Positions 9,207-18,296 of a DNA stretch of 64,000 nucleotides are shown here, one piece after another. The stretch is taken from assembly GCA_963664635.1 (NCBI GenBank), contig OY761542.1, positions 4,216,001-4,280,000 of the forward strand, given 5' to 3'. This DNA comes from VXNE01 sp963664635 (GTDB lineage Bacteria > Pseudomonadota > Gammaproteobacteria > Pseudomonadales > Azotimanducaceae). Each line of letters opens with the position of its first letter. The first letter of the stretch is position 1. The notes under the pieces are model-generated. The model saw only the letters and a program-made list of their open reading frames with translations, searched no databases and was not told the DNA's origin. Both the position numbers and the translations under genes were made by a program.

Positions 9207-11545
9207 CGCTTGCGCACATCCGCGTCATCGACGCCACGACGCGCTGGGGAGAGCTGGCCGGCCGCATACTCGCCGAACTCGGCGCGGAGGTGATCAAGGT
9301 CGAGCCTGCGGGCGGGTGCGAGAGCCGCTCGCTGCCGCCCTTCGCCGGCGACGATTCCCTGTACTGGGCCGCCCTCGGAGTCGGCAAGCGCAGCGTCGTC
9401 GCGGAGGACCCCACCGATTTTCTAGGGGACGCGGACGTCTTCGTCGAGTCGGGCCGCACGGAGGGGATCGCCGAACGATTTCCCCACGTCATCCACGTCT
9501 CGGTGACGCCATTCGGGACTACCGGACCCGCCGCCGACCTGCCCGCCACGGAGTTGACCGTGGAGGCCGCCGGAGGCCTGGTCGGGCTGCAAGGCAATCC
9601 GGACCGCCCGCCCCTGCCGATGGGCGCGATGGCCCAGGCCGCCTTCCACGCCGGAACGCATGCCGCCGCCGACATCGCCGTCGCCCTCTACGAGCGGGAC
9701 GCCTCGGGTCTCGGGCAGCACCTCGACGTGTCCGGACAGGCCGCCATCGTCTGGACGCTGATGCACGCCACCGGCTTTCCACCCAATACGGGCGCCAATC
9801 CGCCGGGGACCAGCGAACACCGCGGCACCAGGCCACCACCCGTCGGGCCCGGGCTCAGCCTGCCCTACGTCCTCCCGTGCGCGGACGGAGACATCGTGCT
9901 GCGCTTCCAGATGCCCATTCTCGGCGAGCGGACGCTGCACCAACTGGTTCGCTGGGCCGAGGACGATGGCGAAGACGTGCCGGAGAGCGTCCGCGGCAGG
10001 GATTTCAACCGCTGGCTCACCGGACTCCGGGAGGGGAGCCTGGAACCCGAGTTGGTCGCAACCGCGTCCGACCTGTGCCGCAGGTTCGTCCGGCGCAAGA
10101 CAAAGCTTGAAATGCAGACGTTCAGCGCAGAGCACGGACTGTGCCTCGCCGCCATCCATGACGTCGCCGACCTGCTCGACGACCCGCAACTTGCTGCCCG
10201 CGACTTCTGGACGCCCATCGCGGGGCGGACGCATCCCGGCCCCTTCGCAAAGCTCTCCGGGACGCCGCTGGTCTCGGAACGGGGTGCACCCGCCGTCGGA
10301 GAACTCGCCCGGCCGCAATCCCGGACGCGTTCCCATCGCCGCGGGACTCCTCCCCCATCGCCGTTCGCGGGGATCAAGGTCGCAGACTTCAGCTGGGTCG
10401 GCGTCGGACCCATGATCGGCAAGGCCCTGGCCGACCACGGCGCCACCGTCGTGCGCATCGAGTCGCCCGGACGGCTCGACCTCCTGCGGACCACGGGACC
10501 GTTCAAGGACAACATCCCCGGACCGAACCGCACCCAGTTCTACGCCAACTTCAACAGCTCGAAGCTCGGCATGACGCTGGACCTGAAGACGAACGCCGGG
10601 CGCGAACTGGCCCAACGCATGGCCGGCTGGGCCGACGTCGTGCTGGAGAACTTCTCGCCGGGCACCATGGCGCGCTTCGGCATCGACTACGAGACCCTCT
10701 CGGCCCAACGTAGCGACCTCGTCATGCTTTCCACCTGCATGCGCGGCCAGACGGGTCCGGAACGGACGTACTCCGGCTTCGGCAACCAGGGCGCGGCGGT
10801 CGCCGGCATGTTCAGTCTGGTCGGTTGGCCGGACCGCCCGCCCGTCGGACCCTGGGGCGCCTACACCGATTTCATCGCGCCCCGGTTCGGCATCGCCGCC
10901 CTCGCCTCCGCACTGCTGCACCGCAAGCGCACCGGCGAGGGCCAGTACATCGACCTCTCCCAGGTCGAGACCGGCATCCGCTTCCTCGAACCGTTGATCC
11001 TCGACTACACCGTCAACGGCCGCGTCGCCGGAGCCCTGGGCCAGGGGTCCCCCCTGGCATGCCCCCACGGCGTCTACGCCGCGGCCGGACACGAGCGCTA
11101 CGTCGCCGTCGCAGTCGAGTCACGCGCCCACTGGGACGCCCTGGCGCGCGTGCTCGACCTGCCGTGCCCTTTCGCCGACCGCTTCGAGCATGCCGACGCC
11201 CTCGACGACCTGCTCGCCCTCTGGACGCGGGAGCGGGAACCCTTCGCCGCCGCCGAGCGCCTGCAGCGCAACGGCGTGCCCGCCTACGTCGTGATGCGGC
11301 CAAGCGACCTGTACCACGACCCGCAACTCGCCCACCGCGGCTTCTTCGTCACGCTGGACCACCCGGAGATGGGCCCGACCCCCTACGACGGACCCGTCAC
11401 GATCTTCTCGCGCACGCCGCAGACCCTGCGGCGCCCCGCGCCGCTGTTCGGGGAGCACAACGAGTACGTGCTGCGCGAACTCCTCGGACTGTCGGACCCG
11501 GAGATCGGTCGCCACCGCGCGGCAGGGGCGTTGGGACGGTTCTGA
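9197..11545 (+). CDS. Double-domain CaiB/BaiF family CoA-transferase, ATC start proposed
   Basis: This is a second tandem fusion of two CaiB/BaiF domains, 782 residues from the ATC. Domain 1 covers about residues 1-385, with HIRVIDATTRWGE, ELGAEVIKVE and the nucleophile-position HLDVSG. Domain 2 runs from PFAGIKVADFSWVGVGP, with GATVVRIES and YIDLSQ. The only conventional start near the front is GTG 9290, which would delete the first beta strand of domain 1. In-frame codons 9197-9289 encode exactly that missing strand, beginning IAGPLAHIRVID. ATC at 9197 has GAGGAG nine to ten bases upstream. The frame stays open further upstream to at least 9101 without ATG, GTG or TTG. Either ATC is used, or a G-to-C change has altered an ATG. 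It is a distant paralogue of the gene at 1291. Confidence 0.82.
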   Translation: MAGPLAHIRVIDATTRWGELAGRILAELGAEVIKVEPAGGCESRSLPPFAGDDSLYWAALGVGKRSVVAEDPTDFLGDADVFVESGRTEGIAERFPHVIHVSVTPFGTTGPAADLPATELTVEAAGGLVGLQGNPDRPPLPMGAMAQAAFHAGTHAAADIAVALYERDASGLGQHLDVSGQAAIVWTLMHATGFPPNTGANPPGTSEHRGTRPPPVGPGLSLPYVLPCADGDIVLRFQMPILGERTLHQLVRWAEDDGEDVPESVRGRDFNRWLTGLREGSLEPELVATASDLCRRFVRRKTKLEMQTFSAEHGLCLAAIHDVADLLDDPQLAARDFWTPIAGRTHPGPFAKLSGTPLVSERGAPAVGELARPQSRTRSHRRGTPPPSPFAGIKVADFSWVGVGPMIGKALADHGATVVRIESPGRLDLLRTTGPFKDNIPGPNRTQFYANFNSSKLGMTLDLKTNAGRELAQRMAGWADVVLENFSPGTMARFGIDYETLSAQRSDLVMLSTCMRGQTGPERTYSGFGNQGAAVAGMFSLVGWPDRPPVGPWGAYTDFIAPRFGIAALASALLHRKRTGEGQYIDLSQVETGIRFLEPLILDYTVNGRVAGALGQGSPLACPHGVYAAAGHERYVAVAVESRAHWDALARVLDLPCPFADRFEHADALDDLLALWTREREPFAAAERLQRNGVPAYVVMRPSDLYHDPQLAHRGFFVTLDHPEMGPTPYDGPVTIFSRTPQTLRRPAPLFGEHNEYVLRELLGLSDPEIGRHRAAGALGRF

Positions 11546-11720
11546 CACAGGCAAAACGCGACGCCAACCGCATGCGTCGGGCGGGCTCCGTCCGGAATCG
11601 AGATGGTGCGAAATCATCCTGCGGTGATGTAGGACATTCGACACTCGACGCAGCCGGCCGTTGACCGGCGACGCCTCGGGGGCGACACTGTGCCGCCAAT
11701 GTCGAGCGCCGTCCTGACCG

Positions 11721-12380
11721 TTGAGCAAGGAGCGAGTCCCGAACGCCTGTTCCGGCCAAGGGACGACCGGTGAAGCGCCGCTCTTCGTGACCATCGAGTT
11801 GCTACCCGACTTCCTGCGCGAGCACTACGAGGTGCACGAGTGGAAGCACGCTTGCGCAATCCTGCACGAGGACTTCCGCCAGGAATGGGATGACATCGTC
11901 GCCGTCCTGTCCGAGTTCCGACTGCGGCGGAGTTGGCTGGTACGCCTAGGGGGGAGCAAGTCTCCCATCTCGGGCTGGATCGACAACGCCCTGTACGAGA
12001 GAGGTTGGGAGGAACGAGAGTTCGCCACGAAGGTCATGGTCGACGAAGCCGCCTACGACACGCCAACGCACAAGGTCGACTGCTATCGCAACGGCGTTGC
12101 GTTGGAAATCGAGTGGAACAACAAGGATCCATTCTTCGACCGCGATCTGAACAACTTCCGCCTCCTGTTCGAGCTGCGGGCGGTCAGTGTTGGCGTCATC
12201 GTGACTCGGTGCGACGAACTCCAGGACATCTTTCAGGACCTTGGCCGCGGGCCCTCCTACGGAGCATCCACCACGCACATGAGCAAGCTGCTGCCACGTA
12301 TCGAAGGGGGTGGCGGCGCGGGCTGCCCGATCCTCGTCTTCGGTATCTCCCGGAAACTCTACGTAGAGGACTCGGAATGA
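11721..12380 (+). CDS. BglII-like type II restriction endonuclease
   Basis: The product cleaves DNA as the restriction half of a type II system. The core KVDCYRNGVALEIEW carries Asp, eight residues, Glu, one residue, Glu, the same spacing as Asp84-Glu93-Gln95 of BglII. The downstream DRDLNNFRLLF, VGVIVTRCDEL, YGASTTHMSKLLPR and GCPILVFGI are strongly BglII-family. The recognition site may be BglII/BstYI-related, but this needs testing. The start is uncertain: TTG 11721 gives 219 residues, while GTG 11787 (VTIELLPDFLREHY) begins where homologous proteins are likely to begin. The stop overlaps the methylase start (ATGA), so expression is coupled. No separate C-protein gene was seen in the 175 bp upstream. 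Confidence 0.88.
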   Translation: MSKERVPNACSGQGTTGEAPLFVTIELLPDFLREHYEVHEWKHACAILHEDFRQEWDDIVAVLSEFRLRRSWLVRLGGSKSPISGWIDNALYERGWEEREFATKVMVDEAAYDTPTHKVDCYRNGVALEIEWNNKDPFFDRDLNNFRLLFELRAVSVGVIVTRCDELQDIFQDLGRGPSYGASTTHMSKLLPRIEGGGGAGCPILVFGISRKLYVEDSE

Positions 12381-13045
12381 GCGCCGCCGACGACCTGCTC
12401 GCCCAAGTGGGGCGCCAGAAGTTCGCTACCGTCTTGGCGGACCCCCCGTGGAGGTTTCAAAACAGCACCGGCAAGATGGCGCCGGAACACAAGCGGCTGT
12501 CGCGTTACACGACGCTCTCGTTCGACGAGATCGGAGCGCTTCCGGTGTCGTCCATCGTTGCCGACACGGCGCATCTGTATCTCTGGATACCCAACGCTCT
12601 GTTGCCGTTCGGTCTCACGGTGATGCGTCAATGGGGATTCGAGTACAAGACGAACCTCGTCTGGTACAAAGTGCGCAAGGATGGCGGACCGGACCGACGC
12701 GGCGTGGGCTTCTACTTCCGCAACGTCACCGAAGTCGTGCTCTTCGGGGTTCGAGGCAGAAGTGCGCGCACGCTCGCGCCCGGACGCCGGCAGGAAAACA
12801 TCATCGTCTCCCGGAAACGCGAACACAGCCGCAAGCCGGACGAGCAATACCCACTGATCGAGGCCTGCAGTCCAGGTCCGTACATCGAGTTGTTCGCCCG
12901 CGGAGAGCGCGAGGGTTGGTTCGGCTGGGGAGACCAAGTCGACACGTACCACCCGGATTGGCCGACGTACGTTAACCACTCGCAATCGGCGGCGGCCCTG
13001 CCGGGCCAGCCACCGTTGTTCCCGAAGGTCGAGACACCTGCCTGA
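12377..13045 (+). CDS. MT-A70 family adenine-N6 DNA methyltransferase
   Basis: This is the modification half of the restriction-modification pair. The catalytic DPPW motif is present (VLADPPWRFQNS, near residue 27), followed by HLYLWIPNALLP, YKTNLVWYK, and the C-terminal EACSPGPYIELFARGER, all standard for the MT-A70 group that methylates adenine N6. Its 222 residues are normal for bacterial members. ATG 12377 overlaps the endonuclease stop by 4 bp. In this order the endonuclease is translated first, so protection of new hosts would depend on coupling or on slow endonuclease activity. A strong terminator follows at 13047. Confidence 0.9.
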   Translation: MSAADDLLAQVGRQKFATVLADPPWRFQNSTGKMAPEHKRLSRYTTLSFDEIGALPVSSIVADTAHLYLWIPNALLPFGLTVMRQWGFEYKTNLVWYKVRKDGGPDRRGVGFYFRNVTEVVLFGVRGRSARTLAPGRRQENIIVSRKREHSRKPDEQYPLIEACSPGPYIELFARGEREGWFGWGDQVDTYHPDWPTYVNHSQSAAALPGQPPLFPKVETPA

Positions 13046-13046
13046 C

Positions 13047-13069
13047 GGCGGCGTCACGCCGCCTTTTTT
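13047..13069 (+). terminator. Rho-independent terminator after R-M operon
   Basis: A perfect GGCGGCG-TCA-CGCCGCC stem-loop is followed directly by six T residues, 2 bp after the methylase stop. It ends the restriction-modification transcript before the convergent MFS gene. Confidence 0.92.
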
Positions 13070-13121
13070 GGGCGTACAAGGACGCTCCGGCGGCAATCGG
13101 GTCGTCGCGAGCCACCCCGGC

Positions 13122-14535
13122 TCAGGTTCGGGCGGGCTCCCCCAACGGCTCCGCCCGCTCCTCCTTCACGAACGCCATCATCACGACCCCCGCGCCGAGC
13201 AAGATGAGGATGGAGCCGAAGCCGATGCGCTGGCTGTCGAAGAACCCGGTGAAGAAGGCCACCATGATGGGCGCCACGAACGCCGTCACTTGCCCGGACA
13301 GGGCGTAGAGCCCGAAGAACTTCGTCATCTCCGCCTGCGGGGCGATGCGCGCGAGCATGGTCCGGCTGTTGGCGTACGCCGAGGTGATGAACAGCGCGAA
13401 CAGGATCGAGATCAGCAGGTAACACGATCTCCGGCAGCGTGCGGAAGAAGGCGAAGTCCCATACGGGCGTGCCAAGCCCCTCGAACTCGATGAAGAAGAT
13501 CGTGGTCGGCGTGATGGAGATGGCCGCCAGCAGCGCGACGAAGTTGCCCGCGATCGTGAACACGATGGCCTTCTTCGAGCCCACGATGTCGTCGAGCCAG
13601 CCGCCGATGAAGCCCCCCGCGATGGCGAACACGGTGAGGAAGACGCCGACGAGCAGCCGCTCCGCACCACCCCAGGCAAACACGCCCGAGGCGTAGATCA
13701 TGGCGAATGTCATGATCGCGACCTTGCCGTCGTTGAAGAGCATGCGCGCGAGCAGGTAGAGGGCGATGTTCCGGCAGGCGCGCACGCGCAGGATCGTGCG
13801 GCGCACGTCCGCGAGGCCCTGGCGCACCGCCTCTCCGGCCGGCAGCCCGGTGCCGCTCCGGTCCGGCGTGAACAGGAAGAGCGGGAGCGCGAAGACCAGG
13901 AGCCACACGGCGCTGATCGGGGCGGCGATCCGGTCGTGCTCGAACGTCGTGGTGTCGAGGCCGAACAGCACCTGGTCCGGCAGCCAGTCCCAGTCCAGCA
14001 GGCCGGAGGCCGGGAGCGCGAAGGCGCAGAGCATCGCGACCAGGATGATGAGCGCACCGCCGTTGCCGAGCGCGAGGCCCCACCCCGACACGGTGCCCAG
14101 GCGCTGGTAGGGAACGACGCTCGGCAGCATGGCGTTGTGGAAGACTTCCGTGAACGCGAAGCCGATTCCGGCAACGGTCAGGGCCACCGCGACGGTAACG
14201 ATCCCGAGGCCCTCCTCGCCGGGAACGGCGAGCCAGAGGAGCAGGATCGCGGGGAACATCAGGACCACGAACGTCCCGATCCAGGGCTTGCGGCGACCGA
14301 CCTTGTCCGCGATGGCCCCGAGAAACGGCGCGAGGCAGGCGGTGAGCGCGCCGGCGAAGCCGTTGATGTAGCCCCAGATCTCCTGCCCGCGCACCGGGTC
14401 GCCGATCACCTCCGTCGAGAAGTACGGCCCGAAGATGTAGATGACGATGAGGATGTAATAGGGATTGCGCGCCCACTCGAAGAGCGCCCAGCTCAACTGC
14501 CCGAGCGTGCCGGCGTGCGTCTCGCGATCGCTCAC
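13122..14535 (-). CDS. UMF1/Atg22-like MFS transporter, one frameshift
   Basis: This is a 12-segment major facilitator carrier of the UMF1 family, recognised from the N-terminal YYILIVIYIFGPYF, GAIADKVGRRKPW and GGWLDDIVGSKKA loops. The frame runs from GTG 14535 to LPEIV near 13420, where an extra base (GTG-T-TAC) shifts it. In the other frame it continues YLLISILFALFITSAY to the stop at 13122 (EPLGEPART). Without the shift it would be about 470 residues. GTG 14535 overlaps the SMP-30 stop (GTGA), so this is the third gene of an EthD / SMP-30 / MFS operon and may import or export the sugar-acid or lactone handled by its neighbour. Because the break is a single base, the protein may be functional. 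Confidence 0.83.
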
Positions 14536-15506
14536 CCGTAGGGCACGCCCTGCGCGTCGACGTACAGTGCGTAAAGGGACTGGGCGCCAGTCATGAAGAG
14601 CCGGTTGCGCTTCACGCCCCCGAAACAGAGGTTGGAGACGCCCTCGGGCAGGTGGATGGCCCCGATCTTCGTGCCGTCGGGCGCGAAGACGTGCACGCCG
14701 TCCTCTTCCGGGCCCGCCCAGCCGGCGCTCGACCAGACGTTGCCGTCGACGTCCACGCGGATGCCGTCGGGCATGGCGTGGCCGAGGTCGCAGAACTCCC
14801 GGCCATTTGCCGTGCGGGTACCGTCCACGACGTCGTAGGCCTTGATGTGGTGCGGGTGGCCCGGCTTGTGGGACGCGCCCGTGTCCGTGACGTAGAGCAG
14901 CGTATGGTCCGGCGAGAAGGCCAGTCCGTTCGGCTTCTCCATGTCCTCGATGACGACGTCCGCGTCCCGTGTCTCGGGGTCGACGCGGTAGACGCGGGTC
15001 GGCAGCTCGAACGGCGCCTTGTGGCCCTCGTAGTTCCAGAGAATTCCGTAGCCCGGGTCCGTGAACCAGATGCCGCCGTCCGGATGCACCACGACGTCGT
15101 TTGGCGCGTTCAGCCGCCGGCCCTCGAAGCGGTCGAGGAGCACGGTGATCGTGCCGTCGTGCTCCGTGCGCGTCACGCGGGGCGTGCCGTGCTCACAGGT
15201 GACGAGGCGGCCCTGGCGGTCGCGGGTGTTGCCGTTGGCGTTGTGGGACGGGGCGCGATAGACGGTCACGGCGTCCGTTTCCTCCGTCCAGCGCAGCATG
15301 CGGTCGTTCGGGATGTCGCTGAAGACCAGGTAGCGCCCGTCGCCGAACCAGGCTGGACCCTCCGTCCAGCGCGCGCCCGTCCAGAGGCGCTCCACCGCGG
15401 CGCTGCCGAGGACGTACTGCCGGAAGCGGGGATCGAGCACCTCGACCGCGGGATCCGGATAGCGGATCGGCGCGGTCCAGTCCCGGTCGAGTCGCCGGTC
15501 GGTCAT
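14532..15506 (-). CDS. SMP-30/gluconolactonase-family hydrolase
   Basis: This six-bladed beta-propeller hydrolase most likely opens a sugar or aromatic lactone. Visible family marks are GARWTEGPAWF (the metal-binding Glu), LNAPNDVVVHPDGGIWFTDP (metal-site Asn and Asp), MEKPNGLAFSPD and MPDGIRVDVDGNVW. The 324 residues are typical. I chose ATG 15506 because GGAGG lies seven bases upstream; the open frame extends back to 15542 (a further ATG at 15512). There is no signal peptide from this start. It lies 25 bp after the EthD-like gene and overlaps the MFS gene. Confidence 0.88.
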   Translation of the reverse strand: MTDRRLDRDWTAPIRYPDPAVEVLDPRFRQYVLGSAAVERLWTGARWTEGPAWFGDGRYLVFSDIPNDRMLRWTEETDAVTVYRAPSHNANGNTRDRQGRLVTCEHGTPRVTRTEHDGTITVLLDRFEGRRLNAPNDVVVHPDGGIWFTDPGYGILWNYEGHKAPFELPTRVYRVDPETRDADVVIEDMEKPNGLAFSPDHTLLYVTDTGASHKPGHPHHIKAYDVVDGTRTANGREFCDLGHAMPDGIRVDVDGNVWSSAGWAGPEEDGVHVFAPDGTKIGAIHLPEGVSNLCFGGVKRNRLFMTGAQSLYALYVDAQGVPYG

Positions 15507-15531
15507 CGGCATGCCTCCCCCGGTCCCGCCA

Positions 15532-16179
15532 TCACAGGGCAATCTCGACTTCTTCCACGAAGCCGGCCTGCGTGCGTCCGAAGTCGATGATCGTCCCCTC
15601 GAAGGCCCCGACCCGGGCCATCTCCGCGGAGGTGAACGTGGTCTCCCGGTCCTCGATCCAGAGGGACGCGACGGCGTCGCACGCCGGGGTGCGGCCGCTG
15701 CGATAGATGCCCATGCGGCAGTGGGCCTGCACGTACCGGGGGATGCCCGCGACCGCCTGGACCAACCCGCCCAGCTCGTCGCGATAGAGTTCGAAGAAGC
15801 GCTCCGGGCCGTGCTGCTCCTGGCGGAACACGAGCGCCATCAGCTTTTCGGCGCCGTCGCCCGGCGCGCGCTCCTTGATCACGTACTCGTCGGTGATGAT
15901 CGAGGCCATACCGGCGGTGTCGAGGAAGTTCGGCTCGTCCGCGCGGACCGCCTCGAGCTCCGGGGCGCCCGAGTTCGCGCGCATGGCGTCCATGTCCTCG
16001 AACCAGACTTCGGCGATGCCGTCGAAGGGGCCGTCGTCGGCGATCGCGTGGTTCTGGATGTAGCGTTGGAGGCCGGGGATGCGGCAGACGAACTCGGGGT
16101 GGCGGTTGCGCCAGTAGTCGTGGAACGCGGCCGGCTCGAGGTCGGGGCGGCGCTTGAAGAAGGTGGCTTGCTTGATCAT
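15532..16179 (-). CDS. EthD-domain (dimeric alpha-beta barrel) protein
   Basis: The 215-residue protein contains two ferredoxin-like alpha-beta modules of the EthD type. The first is at residues 1-100 (MIKQATFFKRRPDLEPAAFH, YWRNRHPEF, YIQNHAI), the second from about 110 (LMALVFRQEQ, FFELYRDELGGLVQ, RYVQAHCRMG). EthD-fold proteins often accompany oxidative or lactone pathways as small isomerases or accessory proteins, but the catalytic role here is unknown. ATG 16179 has GGAGC six bases upstream. It is the first gene of the three-gene minus-strand operon with the SMP-30 hydrolase and the MFS carrier. Confidence 0.8.
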   Translation of the reverse strand: MIKQATFFKRRPDLEPAAFHDYWRNRHPEFVCRIPGLQRYIQNHAIADDGPFDGIAEVWFEDMDAMRANSGAPELEAVRADEPNFLDTAGMASIITDEYVIKERAPGDGAEKLMALVFRQEQHGPERFFELYRDELGGLVQAVAGIPRYVQAHCRMGIYRSGRTPACDAVASLWIEDRETTFTSAEMARVGAFEGTIIDFGRTQAGFVEEVEIAL

Positions 16180-16277
16180 GGGTGCTCCAGGCGCGTTGAC
16201 CGCACGGAGTTCAAGTGTACTCGCCGCACCCGCCCAATAGCCTCTTGCGCCGGAGCGCGGAGGCGCCCCGTGGGCTG

Positions 16278-16439
16278 CTACAGACTCGCGGGAGCAACCT
16301 CGATCGCGGACGGCGGTGGCGTGCGTGCACCCTCGAACAGGCCCAAGGCGCGCGCAGGGCCCTCGGCCTGGTCCGGTTGCATGCCCGTCTTGCGCAAGGC
16401 GTCGCAGAGTTCCAGCGTGTCGACCACGGGTTGGCTCAT
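16278..16439 (-). CDS. Small DUF1640/CCDC90-like hypothetical protein
   Basis: The 53-residue frame MSQPVVDTLELCDALRKTGM has a good Shine-Dalgarno (GGAGGG, eight bases upstream of ATG 16439). The sequence DTLELCDALRKTGMQPDQAE resembles the N-terminal helix of DUF1640 proteins (DTLKAARRLREAG-type). The usual coiled coil and C-terminal membrane segment are missing, so it may be a shortened relative. No partner is evident. Confidence 0.45.
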   Translation of the reverse strand: MSQPVVDTLELCDALRKTGMQPDQAEGPARALGLFEGARTPPPSAIEVAPASL

Positions 16440-16715
16440 GGCGGGTCCCTCCTCCAAGAATAACGAATGTGTCCGGGGGCCGCAGTCGGGCCGTGCCGGC
16501 GGCCAATTCAAAACGCCCGCTCACACCCTGTCTGTAGGAAGTCCCGGATTGCGGCTGTGGGAGTACGCCGGCTGCGTGCCCTCTGCCGTGACCGCCGCCA
16601 GGCACGTCGCTGTCCCGCGCTTCGCTGCCGCGCGTGCACCAACGCGCACCATGGCACAATCCCGCGTGGCCGAGATGGCCGAACATCGATCGCGGACACC
16701 GCTGGTGAAGGCTCC

Positions 16716-17024
16716 ATGGACGCGCGTTTCTTCGTAGGGCAGATCGTCGCGCACAACCGGTTCGGGTACCGGGGCGTCGTGGCGGGCTTGGACCCGTGCT
16801 TCTCGCTCAGCGAGGAGTGGTACGAGGAGGTCGCACGGAGCCGGCCGCCGAAGGACCGGCCCTGGTATCACTTGCTGGTGGACGGGGCGATGCACACCAC
16901 CTACGTGGCGGAGCGGCACCTCGACCCGAGCGAGGACGCCTCGCAGATCGACCATCCCCTGCTCGGGACGCACTTCGACCGGTTCGACGGTACGCGGTAC
17001 TACGCCACGGCGCGGCCCCACTGA
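16716..17024 (+). CDS. hspQ: Heat shock protein HspQ
   Basis: HspQ (YccV family) binds hemimethylated oriC-type DNA and acts as a Lon specificity factor in enterobacteria. The 102-residue product matches the family throughout: FFVGQIVAHNRFGYRGVVAG, DPCFSLSEEWYEEVARSRPP, PWYHLLVDGAMHTTYVAERH and HPLLGTHF. ATG 16716 is the only start that gives the normal length. The 276 bp upstream hold no gene and presumably the promoter, though no heat-shock sigma site could be recognised with confidence. The convergent amidohydrolase gene ends 61 bp downstream. Confidence 0.93.
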   Translation: MDARFFVGQIVAHNRFGYRGVVAGLDPCFSLSEEWYEEVARSRPPKDRPWYHLLVDGAMHTTYVAERHLDPSEDASQIDHPLLGTHFDRFDGTRYYATARPH

Positions 17025-17085
17025 CCGGGCCGGCAGCCTCGGGCCGGGGACGTACCCGCAAGCCGCGACGGAGCAGGCCCGTCCG

Positions 17086-18198
17086 TCACAGCCCGAACGA
17101 CGGCGCCGCGTTGTCCCAGAAGATCTTGCGGATGCTCTCCTCGGAGAGGGGCTGCTGCTCGAGGCGCTCCATGCCGAGCGGCCACGTCCCATCCGGGTGC
17201 GGGTAGTCGGTGTTGAAGGCCACGTACTCGTCGCCGACCAGTTCGCACACCGCCGGCAGGGTCATCTCGTCGCCGCGGCACGCCACCAGGAAGTTCGACT
17301 TGAAGTACTCGGTGGGGCGCTTCTTCAGCTCCGGATGCTCCGCGTTGCCCGAGAACTCCCAGTGCTGCTCCATGCGCTGCAGCCAGTAGGGCAGCCACCC
17401 GGCGTCCGCCTCGACGTGCACCACGCGCAGCTTCGGGTGCCGCTCGATCGTGCCGAACCAGATGAGGCTCATCATGGCGACCATCGCCTCGAAGGGATGC
17501 GCGATGATGTGGCCGGAGGTATGCGTCTCCATCCGGTCGCCGTAGGAAGGCAGGTGCGGCGACCCCGAGTCGTGGATGCACATCGGCAGACCGATCTCCT
17601 CCAGCGCGTTCCACAGGGGTTCGTAGCCCTCATGGTAGAGGTTGCGGTCCTCCACCGGGTTCGGACGGACGTAGAAGCAGGCGGCGCCGGCGGCCGCCGT
17701 CCGGCGCGCTTCCTCGATCGCGAGGTCCGGCGCCTGCACCGGCAGCATCGCCGACATGCGCAGGCGTTCCGGGGCGTGGCCGCAGTACTCGAGGCTCCAG
17801 TCGTTGTAGGCGCGGCAGACCGCGGCCAGCAGCTCGGTGTCCTCGAACGGCTTGCCGAGCATCTGCCCGCCGACGGTGGGGTAGATCACCTGGGCGTCGA
17901 CGCCGTGCTCGTCCATGTCGTGAACGCGGCTCTTCGGGTCGAAGCCGGCGGCCCGCGCCGCCTCGTGCTTCTCCATGCCGCGCGCCGCCGCCTCGAGGAA
18001 CTCCCTGGAATGCATGGGGTAGTTGCCGTCCTGCTTCGTGATCGGCTCCCCCTCGACCATCATCCCCGGACGCCCATTGCCCATGTCGCCGATGCGCGGC
18101 GCGCGGTCGGCGAAGTTCGGGTCGATGTAGTCGCGCCAGATGGACGGCGGCTCCATCTGGTGGGAATCCGTGTCGAGCACGCGGAAACCGTTGCGCAT
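17086..18198 (-). CDS. Amidohydrolase-2 family (ACMSD-like) metal-dependent hydrolase
   Basis: This 370-residue TIM-barrel enzyme belongs to the decarboxylase/hydrolase group related to ACMSD. The N-terminal metal motif reads VLDTDSHQMEP, so one His of the usual HxH is replaced by DSH, as in many members of this subgroup. Also present are DEHGVDAQVIYP, CIHDSGSPH, VVHVEADAGWLPY and the late FNTDYPHPDG with its catalytic Asp. Members decarboxylate or hydrolyse aromatic and related acids; the substrate is unknown. The gene diverges from the nitrile hydratase operon across 98 bp, which must hold both promoters and suggests shared control. Confidence 0.85.
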   Translation of the reverse strand: MRNGFRVLDTDSHQMEPPSIWRDYIDPNFADRAPRIGDMGNGRPGMMVEGEPITKQDGNYPMHSREFLEAAARGMEKHEAARAAGFDPKSRVHDMDEHGVDAQVIYPTVGGQMLGKPFEDTELLAAVCRAYNDWSLEYCGHAPERLRMSAMLPVQAPDLAIEEARRTAAAGAACFYVRPNPVEDRNLYHEGYEPLWNALEEIGLPMCIHDSGSPHLPSYGDRMETHTSGHIIAHPFEAMVAMMSLIWFGTIERHPKLRVVHVEADAGWLPYWLQRMEQHWEFSGNAEHPELKKRPTEYFKSNFLVACRGDEMTLPAVCELVGDEYVAFNTDYPHPDGTWPLGMERLEQQPLSEESIRKIFWDNAAPSFGL

Positions 18199-18296
18199 GG
18201 CGTCTCTCCCCAGGTTCGCTCAAGCCCGGTAGCTTATCGTATTCTCCCGTTTTGCGGCCCCTTGCCGGCCGCGGTACCGCGCTCGGAAGACCCGCC

